From: an uncultured Dokdonia sp.
GTDB lineage: Bacteria > Bacteroidota > Bacteroidia > Flavobacteriales > Flavobacteriaceae
Direction of reading: 5' to 3'
Length of the DNA: 64,000 nucleotides
Assembly: GCA_947503305.1 (NCBI GenBank)
Contig: CANNDF010000004.1
Coordinates: forward strand, 186,001-250,000
Each line of letters opens with the position of its first letter. Position 1 is the first letter of the stretch. The position numbers were made by a program, and so were the translations under genes. The notes under the pieces were generated by a model. That model was not told where the DNA came from. It made no database searches and saw nothing but the letters and a program-made list of their open reading frames with translations. Below, piece by piece: positions 8,645-16,827 of the stretch.

Positions 8645-9073
8645 GATAAGATAGGGGACTAATCGTTTAGTACGTTCTTTATAGGATGTATAAACTTCCC
8701 CAAAAGTTTCAAATAGTAGGATTTCTTCTTTATGAATTTTGAGTAGTAAAACTATAACTAAGAGAGTCAGTATACATAAACGGGCAATAGAAAATGTATC
8801 TACTACAGCTGTGACAAATACCATTAAAATTCCAGAATACATAGGATTACGAATCCAATGATAGGGACCAGATTCCACGAGTGTCGTAGCACGAACTTCG
8901 GGTTGTATATTAAAATTACCTATACGCATGCTTAGTATACCCCATATAGCGACGCTTATACCAATAAGTTGAATAATAAAACCAATAAATGTATGTGCGA
9001 TTATACCAGTAAATGTCAAATACAAAAGGCATACGCTTTGAAGTATGACTAAGAGTAGGGAGTAGGGAGTCAT
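8642..9073 (-). CDS. isoprenylcysteine-carboxyl-methyltransferase-like membrane protein
   Basis: A 143-residue membrane protein with about four hydrophobic segments and the motif GPYHWIRNPMYSGIL (about 70-84), which matches the SAM-binding RHPxYxG signature of the ICMT/PEMT-like family. Bacterial members are small-molecule or lipid methyltransferases of mostly unknown target, and some act on isoprenoid-like or phospholipid substrates. The C-terminal EEILLFETFGEVYTSYKERTKR is also typical. It is convergent with the preceding gene. Confidence 0.8.
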   Translation of the reverse strand: MTPYSLLLVILQSVCLLYLTFTGIIAHTFIGFIIQLIGISVAIWGILSMRIGNFNIQPEVRATTLVESGPYHWIRNPMYSGILMVFVTAVVDTFSIARLCILTLLVIVLLLKIHKEEILLFETFGEVYTSYKERTKRLVPYLI

Positions 9074-9130
9074 ATATAAATCAACAATGTGATTGCATTT
9101 ATTAAGATTATGAAACTTGTTATTTAAGTA

Positions 9131-9784
9131 TTACAAAGATGGAAATCTGGCTTTTATAAACTTAATTTGACCATTGTGATTAGATTCGTGTTCTACTACG
9201 TGAAACCATTTACAATATGCATTTGTAGGACCCCAAGGCCAATCGGGATCTACTTTTAATAACCAGGCATCATCTCTGTTTTTTAGTTCGTTTAAAGTAT
9301 GATCCCGTACTTCTTGTAATGCATCTAGATAATAATTAAGATCATTCCCTTTAATTTCTTTACGTCCTTTATCTCCTAATCCAGAAGCGGTGCTCCATCG
9401 TTTACGGTCTTCTTGTGACCATTGTCCCCAAGGTTTACCTTCAAATGTATGTATTTGGTAAAATCGCTCTGTAGCAGCGAGGTGTAATAACATTGCACCT
9501 ATAGTATTTGCTTCATCGTCTATCAAGAAATCCAATTGCTCTCTGTCAAGTTCTCGTACTTGTCCTTCTACCACATCCCGCATCCAGTTCATCATAGACA
9601 CTAAAGTGCCTATCTGTGGTGTATATCCCGATTTTGGCCCTACTATATTGATAAGATCTTCTTGAGTAGGATGATGAGAAGCCCCCATAAGAGGAATTGA
9701 GGCTAAGCTTAATGTCCCAGCAGCAGCTAAGGAGGATGTTTTTAAAAAATTACGTCGACTAGAATCATGTAATAAAGTACTCAT
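9131..9784 (-). CDS. DinB-family protein with twin-arginine signal
   Basis: A 217-residue protein. Residues 1-35 form a Tat-type signal (SSRRNFLKTSSLAAAG, then a hydrophobic stretch), which suggests export in folded form. The mature part is a DinB-like four-helix bundle: His in LLHLAATERFYQ (about 98-109) and the paired His of HVVEHESNHNGQI (about 193-205) are the expected metal ligands. DinB-fold proteins include metal-dependent thiol-S-transferases and many of unknown activity. It follows the CocE-type hydrolase gene on the same strand at about 90 bp. Confidence 0.8.
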   Translation of the reverse strand: MSTLLHDSSRRNFLKTSSLAAAGTLSLASIPLMGASHHPTQEDLINIVGPKSGYTPQIGTLVSMMNWMRDVVEGQVRELDREQLDFLIDDEANTIGAMLLHLAATERFYQIHTFEGKPWGQWSQEDRKRWSTASGLGDKGRKEIKGNDLNYYLDALQEVRDHTLNELKNRDDAWLLKVDPDWPWGPTNAYCKWFHVVEHESNHNGQIKFIKARFPSL

Positions 9785-9877
9785 TTTTGATGTGTATGTG
9801 TTAGTTAACTACAAGATAGTATCTCATATTCAAAAGTTTACGTTAATGCCTATATAAAATCCTGTTAAGAATGCTAC

Positions 9878-11695
9878 TTATTTTTTTACCGCTTTCGCGA
9901 AAGCAGAAACCCCACCAACCACTGGGAGTGATATGGTAGTGCCACTAAGATCTAGTGTTAATTCTGTTCCTGGTGATGGATGAAGTGTATATTCTTGATC
10001 ACTAGAAAAAATCATAAGTCCTATTTGTTGGCCTTTAGGAATAATCTGGTCATCAGGCATGAGATCAAACTGTACTGTGTAAAATTTTCCAGATTCCAAA
10101 GGTTCTCCTTTAGTAAGCGAGCTATGATTTTGAGGATCTGCCCAACCTCTAGTAATAATATTTTCAGTAATTTTTACTTTCTCTCCATCTTTCCAAGGTA
10201 AAGATACTAACCATACAGATAGATTTGCTGCAGCCTTACTACTTGAGAGTCGTATTGTGATATTTGCGGTACCAGATAGGTGTATATTTTCAGTAAGTTT
10301 TGGAGTTACATAGAGTAACCTATGTTTACTCTCTTCTGCTTTTGCAAGATCATTTCCTGAGACTGTGTAATCATCGATTAAAGTTTCTTTTCCTTTTCCT
10401 TTATCTAGAGCGAGATTTCCTTTAGAAAGACCTCCCTGAGTAGGATACAATGGTACAAGGCTGGCTTCAGGGTTGGGATAGTCTGCATAAGGAGTAGGTT
10501 GATCCATAGCATCGTTCTCACGTACAATCCATGCGCGGGCATCTTTTTCAACACCATTATCTATTCCATGGAGATAATGTGTAAACCATCTATTCCGCAT
10601 TGTCATAGGAGGTGGACCTCCATGACCATTCTGATGATAGAATATCTGCGAGGGAATTCCTTGTTTCTTTGCTTGGGCATAAATTCGGTAACTATGTTCA
10701 GGCATAACATTCCAATCATTAAAACCATGTGACATTAATAAGGCAGCCTTCATAGGTTTCATTTGTAATAAATAATCCCGTCCTGCCCAAAAATCATTAT
10801 AATCTCCCGTAATCCTGTCCATGCCATTTTTCATTTCAGTATCCCGTACAGTTTTATTATTATACGGGCGTTTGGCCTCATCTCCACTATGAATGAAATC
10901 ATAGAGTACATCAATATCTTCGCCTAGATATCCTCCTGGTGATCTCACTAGACCATTTGCTCTATAGTAGTGATAATACGAAGTGTTAGGAGCAATAGGG
11001 ATAATAGCTTCCAATCCGTCAACGCCAGTAGTTGCGGCTGCAAGAGGTATCGTGCCATTATATGAAGTTCCTGTCATACCTACTTTTCCAGTAGACCAGA
11101 ATGCGGCAACTTCTTCGGTACCATCGGGTGTTGTATATCCTTTTGCACGTCCACATAACCAATCTATGACTGCTTTTGGAGCCAATGATTCATTGATACC
11201 ACCTACAGTAGGTGCTCCCTGTGATAAACCTGTTCCTGGGGAAGAAGAATGAACAACAATATAGCCTCTAGGGACCCATGTTTTTATATGAGAGTTTGAA
11301 ATGATAGGGCGTTTTCCACGTCGTTGTACTTCGGGATGTACTCGTTCTTTTTCAACAGCTCCCAGTTCATGTTTAACATCCCAAAAAAGACCATCTACAT
11401 TTCCTGCAACACCCGCAAAATAAGGACTAGATACATATACAACAGGAAGTTTTAAACCCTCTGTGTCTGTTTGATAGGGACGAGTGACAGATACATGCAT
11501 TCGATCCATAGTTTCATCTCCATCCGTGTTAAAATTTGTTTCTACCCATAAATCATGACGAACCCATTTTTTTGAATCTTCAAATGCCGGGACAATTTGC
11601 GCTTCACCATCTTTAAAAATTGGAACCGCTTTTTCTTGTGAGAATGCAATAATTACAAAAAGGAATGTAAACGTAGAGATAAAGATTTTTTTCAT
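9878..11695 (-). CDS. secreted CocE/NonD-family alpha/beta hydrolase (X-Pro dipeptidyl-peptidase-like)
   Basis: A 605-residue protein with a signal peptide (about 1-19). The catalytic triad is visible: nucleophile S211 in MTGTSYNGT, Asp D327 in GFNDWNV and His H358 in NGHGG. A C-terminal jelly-roll domain of the X-Pro dipeptidyl-peptidase C-terminal type follows (about 410-600). Members are glutaryl-7-ACA acylases, cocaine esterases or Xaa-Pro dipeptidyl peptidases; the length and the Sec signal fit the peptidase/acylase group. The last coding residues, AFAKAVKK, are encoded by a copy of the dispersed palindrome. Confidence 0.88.
   Translation of the reverse strand: MKKIFISTFTFLFVIIAFSQEKAVPIFKDGEAQIVPAFEDSKKWVRHDLWVETNFNTDGDETMDRMHVSVTRPYQTDTEGLKLPVVYVSSPYFAGVAGNVDGLFWDVKHELGAVEKERVHPEVQRRGKRPIISNSHIKTWVPRGYIVVHSSSPGTGLSQGAPTVGGINESLAPKAVIDWLCGRAKGYTTPDGTEEVAAFWSTGKVGMTGTSYNGTIPLAAATTGVDGLEAIIPIAPNTSYYHYYRANGLVRSPGGYLGEDIDVLYDFIHSGDEAKRPYNNKTVRDTEMKNGMDRITGDYNDFWAGRDYLLQMKPMKAALLMSHGFNDWNVMPEHSYRIYAQAKKQGIPSQIFYHQNGHGGPPPMTMRNRWFTHYLHGIDNGVEKDARAWIVRENDAMDQPTPYADYPNPEASLVPLYPTQGGLSKGNLALDKGKGKETLIDDYTVSGNDLAKAEESKHRLLYVTPKLTENIHLSGTANITIRLSSSKAAANLSVWLVSLPWKDGEKVKITENIITRGWADPQNHSSLTKGEPLESGKFYTVQFDLMPDDQIIPKGQQIGLMIFSSDQEYTLHPSPGTELTLDLSGTTISLPVVGGVSAFAKAVKK
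9891..9904. repeat. dispersed 14-bp palindrome, copy 2 (coding)
   Basis: Exact GCTTTCGCGAAAGC inside the C-terminal end of the CocE-type gene, read as Ala-Phe-Ala-Lys-Ala. Confidence 0.9.
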
Positions 11696-11845
11696 GTGAA
11701 GGATAGTTATATAGATAGGTAAGATACGATATTCTTAATAAGAAAGATGTAGTAAAATGACTACTGTACTTTATGTCAATAGAGAGGTTCTATTTTGAAA
11801 TATTAAAATAAATTATTATTATTGTAATATCAAAATAATATCATT

Positions 11846-12700
11846 ATGAATAAAGAGAAAAGAATTAAAAGCACAAATGGATACCTAATGCTCATTGTTT
11901 TACTACTACTGTTTATTACTATTTTGGTAGGATCTATTGTCTCGCAGAGCCCTATTTTTTTAGTTTTAGTTCCAGTAGTACTATTAATTATGAGAGGCTT
12001 TTTTACAGTGAATCCTAATAGTTCTAAAGTGATGGTATTGTTTGGTGCTTATAAAGGCACAGTAAGAGATAATGGCTTTTTTTGGACAAACCCTTTTTAT
12101 TCAAGACAGAAAATATCTCTACGGGCGCGTAACTTTGATAGTGAACGAGTAAAAGTAAATGATAAGATAGGAAACCCGATTTTAATTAATGTGATTCTTG
12201 TATGGAAGGTTGAAGACACGTATAAGTCTGCTTTTGATGTAGATAACTATCAAGAATTTGTAAGAGTACAGACAGATGCCGCTGTTCGAAAACTTGCAGG
12301 TTCATACCCTTATGATAATTTTGATGATGCCCAGGCAGATGTTACATTACGATCTGGAATGGATGAAGTGAATGATGCTCTTGAAAATGAAATTACAGAA
12401 CGCCTTTCTATTGCTGGAATTCAGGTACTGGAAGCACGGATAGGATATCTGGCTTATGCTCCTGAGATTGCAAGTTCTATGTTAAAAAGGCAACAAGCGG
12501 TGGCGATAGTCGCAGCGCGTAAGAAAATAGTAGAAGGTGCAGTAGGAATGGTTGAAGATGCACTTGAAAAATTAACAACCGATGATATCATTGATTTTGA
12601 TGATGATAAAAAAGCGTCTATGGTAAGTAATTTAATGGTTGTACTTTGTGGCGATAAAGAAGCTATGCCTGTGATTAATACGGGAACCTTAAATGCCTAG
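11846..12700 (+). CDS. SPFH/band 7 (stomatin-like) membrane protein
   Basis: A 284-residue protein with two adjacent hydrophobic segments (about 12-32 and 35-52) and an SPFH domain (about 53-225) that opens with NPNSSKVMVLFGAYKGTVRDNGFFWTNPF. A heptad-rich stretch around 205-235 (RQQAVAIVAARKKIVEGAV) is the usual oligomerisation helix. Band 7 proteins form membrane scaffolds that often regulate proteases or organise microdomains. A 59-residue Arc-like protein gene starts 3 bases after the stop, so the two are probably co-transcribed. Confidence 0.9.
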   Translation: MNKEKRIKSTNGYLMLIVLLLLFITILVGSIVSQSPIFLVLVPVVLLIMRGFFTVNPNSSKVMVLFGAYKGTVRDNGFFWTNPFYSRQKISLRARNFDSERVKVNDKIGNPILINVILVWKVEDTYKSAFDVDNYQEFVRVQTDAAVRKLAGSYPYDNFDDAQADVTLRSGMDEVNDALENEITERLSIAGIQVLEARIGYLAYAPEIASSMLKRQQAVAIVAARKKIVEGAVGMVEDALEKLTTDDIIDFDDDKKASMVSNLMVVLCGDKEAMPVINTGTLNA

Positions 12701-12703
12701 TTT

Positions 12704-12883
12704 GTGAGTAAAAAGAAATCATTTGTTTTACGTATCTCCCCTGAGACATTCTCGCTTATTGAAAAATGGGCAGATGATGAATTCCGTAGTATAAATGGAC
12801 AATTAGAATGGATGATCCATAAGAGTCTTAAAGATGCAAAACGCTTAAAACCTAAAAGAACAGATACTCGCGACAATGAGTAA
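12704..12883 (+). CDS. small Arc-like (ribbon-helix-helix) DNA-binding protein
   Basis: A 59-residue frame with a GTG start (12704-12706) three bases after the band-7 stop, ending at TAA 12881-12883. The sequence runs KKKSFVLRISPETFSLIEKW, then a second helix with DDEFRSINGQLEWMIHKSL, matching the Arc/CopG ribbon-helix-helix layout: a basic strand then two helices. The conserved FRSxNGQxE stretch is typical of Arc-family proteins. The pairing with a band 7 protein suggests a role linked to it, possibly as an autoregulator, but that is inference. Confidence 0.75.
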   Translation: MSKKKSFVLRISPETFSLIEKWADDEFRSINGQLEWMIHKSLKDAKRLKPKRTDTRDNE

Positions 12884-12968
12884 TCTTACTTGTTGATGGC
12901 AATGCTAGTACTTTGGAGTAATTAGATATGTGTTTACATAAAGTTTGCTCTTTTATGTAAAAGTTGAT

Positions 12969-13505
12969 TTATTGGATTTTTTTTATAAATGATTCTTTTG
13001 TGAGTTCATGACGATGTACTCTTTGATGAAAATTAATCCAGCCTGGAGTAGTTTCATATGTTTGTTGTAGTGTAAATCCTAGTTTTTGTAAAACTCTATG
13101 TGGGGCAGGATTTTCTGCATAGGGTTCACAAAGTATTTTTTTGAGATGGAAATTTTTAAAATAATAGGGGAGGGTACTTTTTAAAAATCTAATGCCTAGA
13201 CCTTTTTTACGTTGTTGTGTATTCCACAGATGTAAATGCATTGTAGCATGATTTCCATAGTGTATCTTATTGATATTAGAATGTCCGACAGGTTCATCAT
13301 TTATCAACCAAATGATATAATAAAATTCTTTTTGAGGGTTGGGTTTGTTTAATTCAGATTGTATAAGTGTTATCCATGTATTTCTATCTGGGAACTTTGT
13401 TTTATCTGCCCCCATTCCTTTAAGAAACATGGCATCGGCATTTATAAAATAATCGACGACTTTTTCGATATCACTAGAAATCATTTCTCGAGTACCTATC
13501 TCCAT
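12969..13505 (-). CDS. GNAT-family N-acetyltransferase
   Basis: A 178-residue protein with the GNAT fold order: an N-terminal helix pair (about 10-60), YYIIWLINDEPVGHSNI central strands (about 82-98), the acetyl-CoA pyrophosphate loop QRKKGLGIRFLKS (about 117-129) and a C-terminal strand with NPAPHRVLQKLGFTLQQTYE (about 151-170), typical of the RimJ/RimL-like group. The substrate is unknown. It lies 21 bp behind the minus-strand LRR gene's stop, so the two may form an operon. Confidence 0.8.
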   Translation of the reverse strand: MEIGTREMISSDIEKVVDYFINADAMFLKGMGADKTKFPDRNTWITLIQSELNKPNPQKEFYYIIWLINDEPVGHSNINKIHYGNHATMHLHLWNTQQRKKGLGIRFLKSTLPYYFKNFHLKKILCEPYAENPAPHRVLQKLGFTLQQTYETTPGWINFHQRVHRHELTKESFIKKIQ

Positions 13506-13526
13506 ACTAATTATACGGTTATACTA

Positions 13527-14444
13527 TTAAAATATGACATTAACATTAGGAAGTGCTTCTTTGATTCTGGTCTGTTCTTCTATAGAAAAGGGATTTCTGC
13601 TTAATTCCAAAACGGCTAGTGAAGCAAACCCGCTTAGATCTTTGGGTAATTGTGATAAGTTACAGTCACGCAGTAAAATAACTTTTAATTCGGGTAGCAT
13701 ACTTTTATATCTAAGTAATCCATCTATGGCTATATTAGGATTTGTATCCAGCACCAAACCATTGAGCTGTTTCATCTGCATGATTTCAGATGGAATTGAA
13801 GTAATATGTGTATCAGATAGAACTAATATTTTAAGAGATTTTACAGGAGATAGGACCGTAAATATGTTTTTAAGATCCAATTGAGAGTTCTTAGAAAGGT
13901 GTAGTTCCTGGAGTACAGATAGGTTTTGAACCTCTGAGGGTAACTGTGTAATATTATTATCGCTTAAATACAGAAAATCCAATTTTTTGATATGTGATAA
14001 CTCTTTGATAGTTATGGTAAGATCTAATGCGTTATTGGCTAGATCAATTTCTCGAAGCTTTGGAAGCGTAAGTAACACTTCTGGAATCTGTTTAAAACTA
14101 TTACCTCTAAGATTGATCACAGCCAGCTCCTGTATTTTTTTTATTTCTGTTGGTAACGTTTTTAGGTTATTTCCTTGAAGATTAAGCAAACGTAAATTAT
14201 GCATAGTTCCTATACTACTAGGTAGTTCTTTAAGCTTGCAGTCTTTGATATAAAGATTTTCTATGGCTGTAAATGTAGCTGTGTGTTGTTCTAACTTATG
14301 ATAATCAGAGCAATTGAGATGTAATGTTGTGACATTTTTTGGAGTAACTAAAGCTTCTTCTAATGAAGTATAGACCCCGTTTTCTTGTGCTGTTAATATA
14401 CTTTGAGATAGTATAATTGTAATAACTGCAAGTAGTCTTTTCAT
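13527..14444 (-). CDS. secreted leucine-rich-repeat protein
   Basis: The start was placed at ATG 14442-14444 because it opens MKRLLAVITIILSQSILTAQ, a signal peptide. The 305-residue product carries about nine LRRs of the short bacterial type (LxxLxxLxLxxNxLxxLPxxI), e.g. NLRLLNLQGNNLKTLPTEIK and the following repeats, from about residue 45 to the end. No membrane anchor or sorting tail is visible. It is a predicted periplasmic or secreted binding protein without known partner. It is followed on the same strand by the GNAT gene. Confidence 0.75.
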   Translation of the reverse strand: MKRLLAVITIILSQSILTAQENGVYTSLEEALVTPKNVTTLHLNCSDYHKLEQHTATFTAIENLYIKDCKLKELPSSIGTMHNLRLLNLQGNNLKTLPTEIKKIQELAVINLRGNSFKQIPEVLLTLPKLREIDLANNALDLTITIKELSHIKKLDFLYLSDNNITQLPSEVQNLSVLQELHLSKNSQLDLKNIFTVLSPVKSLKILVLSDTHITSIPSEIMQMKQLNGLVLDTNPNIAIDGLLRYKSMLPELKVILLRDCNLSQLPKDLSGFASLAVLELSRNPFSIEEQTRIKEALPNVNVIF

Positions 14445-14563
14445 AAAGAATATTTCCATGTAATTCATACACATATAAACGTTGTATGGTCATCATAAAG
14501 ATACTTAGCATGAATAAGACTACAGCATATAAGTTCTTAAAATTTATAGGTTATAACAATGAT

Positions 14564-15865
14564 TTATACATCCATCAAATATGTTTTTAAATCCATATAG
14601 TTACCTGCATGTAATGCTACTTTTTCCTTATCCATAAGAGAAGCTATCTGTTCTGGAAGTTCTTTGAAGGCACCTACAACAGGCTCTACAGCAGGGAGAA
14701 ATTTTACGGGATGTGCTGTTTCTAAGAATATACCATGAGCTTCTGTATGATCTTTTAAATAAGCTTTAAGACCTAGATATCCTACAGCACCATGAGGATC
14801 TGCGATATAATTATGTTTGGTATATAGTGTGTGCATTGCAGCACGTGTAGCCTGATCACAATAGGAGTAGGAAGTAAATTTTTTAGAAAGTATGTTTCGT
14901 TCATTTTCAAACAGCTGTAAAACTCGCACAAAATTACTAGGGTCACTTACATCCATAGCATTACTAATAGTAGGCACTGTTGTTATAGGAGCATAGACAC
15001 CAGATGCCATATATCTAGGGATTGTAGTGTTACTATTTACCGATGCGACAAACTGTTGGACAGGCATTCCCATAAAATGTGCGACCATACCTGCACAGAT
15101 ATTACCAAAATTTCCACTAGGTACAGAAAATACTAAGGGTTTACCTAGTTTTTTAAGTGCTTTATAAGCAAAGAGGTAATAAAGTGATTGCGGTAACCAT
15201 CTGGCTACATTGATACTATTTGCAGAGGTGAGCTGTCGTTTATTCGTAATATCCGTATCTAGAAAAGCGCGTTTTACCATAGCTTGACAATCATCAAAAG
15301 TACCTTTGACTTCAAAAGCAGTGATATTATGTCCTAGGGTCGTGAGTTGCTTTTCTTGTATTTTACTCACTTTACCAGCAGGGTAGAGGATGACTACTTT
15401 AATCCCTGGCACTTTATAAAAACCACGCGCTACGGCACCACCTGTATCTCCACTTGTAGCTACGAGTACTGTAACTTCTTCAGTCTGTTTGCGCTTTTTC
15501 AAGAAGTATCCCAGACAGCGAGCCATAAAACGTGCTCCCACATCTTTAAAGGCCATCGTAGGGCCATGAAAAAGCTCTAGAGTTGCAACATTATTTTCTA
15601 TAGGAACGATTGGAAAATCAAAGGATAAAACATCGGCGACAATTTCGCGTAAAGCGTTATCATCTATAGTATCCCCTACAAAAGGCTTCATAGCTGTAAA
15701 TGCAATTTCTTCATGAGAAAGATGCTCTATATCTCCCCAAAAACTTGCAGGTAATTGCGGAATATCTTCTGGGAAATAAAGCCCTCTATCTGGTGCAATT
15801 CCTCGGATTACTGCTTCGTCAAATGTTACAATGGGTGCTTGTTGTTGTAAACTATAATATTTCAT
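14564..15865 (-). CDS. thrC: threonine synthase
   Basis: A 433-residue PLP enzyme that converts O-phosphohomoserine to threonine. The PLP lysine is K107 in GPTMAFKDVGARF, and VATSGDTGGAVARGF (about 134-148) and the SxNSINVARWLPQ stretch (about 210-222) are hallmarks. The N-terminal YSLQQ...PxVTFDEAVIRGIAPDRGLYFPE is the long bacterial type. It is the last gene of the thrA-thrB-thrC operon, 28 bp after thrB, expected to be under the same leader control. Confidence 0.96.
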   Translation of the reverse strand: MKYYSLQQQAPIVTFDEAVIRGIAPDRGLYFPEDIPQLPASFWGDIEHLSHEEIAFTAMKPFVGDTIDDNALREIVADVLSFDFPIVPIENNVATLELFHGPTMAFKDVGARFMARCLGYFLKKRKQTEEVTVLVATSGDTGGAVARGFYKVPGIKVVILYPAGKVSKIQEKQLTTLGHNITAFEVKGTFDDCQAMVKRAFLDTDITNKRQLTSANSINVARWLPQSLYYLFAYKALKKLGKPLVFSVPSGNFGNICAGMVAHFMGMPVQQFVASVNSNTTIPRYMASGVYAPITTVPTISNAMDVSDPSNFVRVLQLFENERNILSKKFTSYSYCDQATRAAMHTLYTKHNYIADPHGAVGYLGLKAYLKDHTEAHGIFLETAHPVKFLPAVEPVVGAFKELPEQIASLMDKEKVALHAGNYMDLKTYLMDV

Positions 15866-15893
15866 GTACTTTTTTTATTGACGGTTTTTTGAA

Positions 15894-16817
15894 TTATAGA
15901 ACGTAGCATCCTTGACCACTCACACGGCTGGAATAGGTATCTACCTCCAGTCCTTTGGACATATAATATGTTTTACTAGTGGCGAGGTAATTGTCTATAT
16001 GCGCTTTAGCGAAAGCAAAACAAAACAAACTAGGTCCTGATCCCGAAATTCCGAAAGCAATACATCCCTCTGCAATCGAAATCTCTTTGATTGCATCAAA
16101 ATGGGGGATAAGTTGCTTACGATGTGGCTCTATCAATAGGTCTTGTAGACTCTCTGCAAAAAGTGTTTTATCCCACTCATACAGACTGGTGACAAATCCT
16201 GCCAACTTTTGCGCCTGTGTAATAGCGTCTTTAAGTGGTACTTCTTTGGGTAAAATTGCACGTGCATCTTTAGTGGCTATTTTGATATGTGGATGCAATA
16301 TGCCTACAAATAGATGATCCATAGGAGGGAGTGCAGTAATCCTAAAAGGGTCATATCCTGTAATTAATGTAGTACCTCCATAAAGGCAAGGCGCTACATT
16401 ATCTGCATGTTCATGACCACTGGCAAGAGCTTCACCTTTCATAGCATAATGTGTAAGTTCTAAAGGGCTGATAGGAGTTTTTAAAAATTGATTTATCCCA
16501 AAAACAGCTCCTGCTGCACTAGCAGCACTGCTTCCAATCCCACTACCACAGCGTATTTTTTTATGAATTTCTATTTCTATACCAAAATCTAACGCTTCTC
16601 CCTCAAGCATTGCTATTGCAGCGACACCAGCTACATTCTTTGTAGCTTCCATAGGAAGGTCTTCTCCTGTGATTTTTGTAATAACAACTCCTGGCTGTGG
16701 TACCTTGCGAAAAACCATCTCATCACCGATTCCTTCTAGTGCAAATCCTAATGCATCAAATCCGCAATTGACGTTTGCTACAGTAGCCGGGCAAAATATT
16801 TTTACTTCGTTATTCAT
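15894..16817 (-). CDS. thrB: homoserine kinase
   Basis: A 307-residue GHMP kinase that phosphorylates homoserine with ATP. The N-terminal VKIFCPATVANVNCGFDALGFAL, the ATP loop RCGSGIGSSAASAAGAVFG (about 88-107) and the C-terminal GCIAFGISGSGPSLFCFA motif are all present. It begins 10 bp after the thrA stop and precedes thrC by 28 bp, so the three are translated from one message. A one-mismatch copy of the dispersed palindrome (16003-16016) encodes the AFAKA stretch near the C-terminus. Confidence 0.96.
   Translation of the reverse strand: MNNEVKIFCPATVANVNCGFDALGFALEGIGDEMVFRKVPQPGVVITKITGEDLPMEATKNVAGVAAIAMLEGEALDFGIEIEIHKKIRCGSGIGSSAASAAGAVFGINQFLKTPISPLELTHYAMKGEALASGHEHADNVAPCLYGGTTLITGYDPFRITALPPMDHLFVGILHPHIKIATKDARAILPKEVPLKDAITQAQKLAGFVTSLYEWDKTLFAESLQDLLIEPHRKQLIPHFDAIKEISIAEGCIAFGISGSGPSLFCFAFAKAHIDNYLATSKTYYMSKGLEVDTYSSRVSGQGCYVL
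16003..16016. repeat. dispersed palindrome, one mismatch (in thrB)
   Basis: GCTTTAGCGAAAGC differs from the 14-bp palindrome at one base; read on the minus strand as Ala-Phe-Ala-Lys-Ala. Confidence 0.7.
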
Positions 16818-16827
16818 ATCCCTTTTT

